Origin: Gordonia desulfuricans NBRC 100010
GTDB taxonomy: Bacteria > Actinomycetota > Actinomycetes > Mycobacteriales > Mycobacteriaceae
Assembly (NCBI RefSeq): GCF_001485495.1
Contig: NZ_BCNF01000085.1
Coordinates: 1 to 42,016 of the forward strand
Length of the DNA stretch: 42,016 nucleotides
Direction of reading: 5' to 3'
This document shows positions 41,818 through 42,016 of the stretch, piece after piece (the stretch's first letter is position 1; each line of letters opens with the position of its first letter). The position numbers were made by a program, and so were the translations under genes. The notes beneath the pieces were generated by a model that worked only from the letters and a program-made list of their open reading frames with translations, was not told the origin of the DNA and ran no database searches.

Positions 41818-42016
41818 CTTCACACGCTCTGATCGCCGTCATATCGACCAGTGGATAGGACCGCATGTTCCAAGCGGTCATATCAAGCATCTTGCTCGGC
41901 TCGCACCCCTGAGGGTTTTCTTGTCGCATTCGCCGATTTGCCACACAATTCGCACTTACTCACAATTCGCAATTGTAGTCTACCTTTGGGTAGTCGATTG
42001 ACTATCGGGTATGCTA
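41818..42016. other. Non-coding end of window with small repeats
   Basis: No gene seen. It has a direct repeat CACAATTCGCA at 41944-41954 and 41961-41971 (17-bp spacing) and an inverted repeat TAGTC-GATT-GACTA at 41991-42004. These could be operator sites for a gene beyond the window. Confidence 0.3.

Overview
The window looks like the chromosome of a mycolic-acid-type actinobacterium (Mycobacteriales, most like Gordonia or a close relative). This rests on high GC in most genes, GTG/TTG starts, an F420-type luciferase-like oxidoreductase, a mycolyltransferase-like secreted esterase, and a gene order resembling the mycobacterial menB...pitA-Rv0544c-Rv0543c-menE neighbourhood. The species assignment is inference; no rRNA or tRNA gene is visible.

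Region 1 (1-14.1 kb, high GC, housekeeping): PaaI-type thioesterase, small membrane protein, Tat-exported FAD dehydrogenase with a TetR regulator and an operator-like palindrome, menB, a SanA/YdcF-type protein, an EAL phosphodiesterase, an LLM oxidoreductase, the phosphate transporter pitA under a Pho-box-like repeat, a small membrane protein, two DUF3349 paralogues, menE with no standard start codon, a secreted mycolyltransferase-like esterase, and a DUF559-type protein.

Region 2 (14.1-40.5 kb, all on the minus strand): a cluster that starts with a priming sugar-phosphate transferase (40.5 kb). It runs through two glycosyltransferases, a Wzx flippase, a pyruvyl transferase, a Wzy polymerase and a Wzc-type chain-length regulator/tyrosine kinase. 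It then continues into a 14.6-kb nonribosomal peptide synthetase (NRPS, 4869 aa), which overlaps by 4 nt a fusion of a low-molecular-weight tyrosine phosphatase with a membrane-anchored DUF4012 domain. The kinase and phosphatase of a normal capsule locus are therefore separated by a giant NRPS. The simplest reading is one locus coupling a pyruvylated surface polysaccharide to a peptide or lipopeptide. The NRPS has five C and five T domains but only three intact A domains, plus a C-terminal thioesterase.

The NRPS and the phosphatase-DUF4012 gene carry four copies of a 67-bp imperfect-palindromic element, inserted in one reading frame into inter-domain linkers. Two 30-bp tandem arrays abut element copies, and a 21-bp array lies inside the last A domain. 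One linker sits exactly where module 4 lacks its A domain.

From about 31.0 to 41.8 kb the DNA is visibly lower in GC (roughly 50-57% in lines counted by hand, against about 68% in the NRPS body). The change falls inside the first ~115 codons of the NRPS, suggesting the polysaccharide genes are an exchanged cassette. Region 3 (40.5-42 kb) is a 640-bp regulatory stretch with palindromes and a Pho-box-like sequence nearly identical to the one before pitA, then a TetR-family regulator and a non-coding end.
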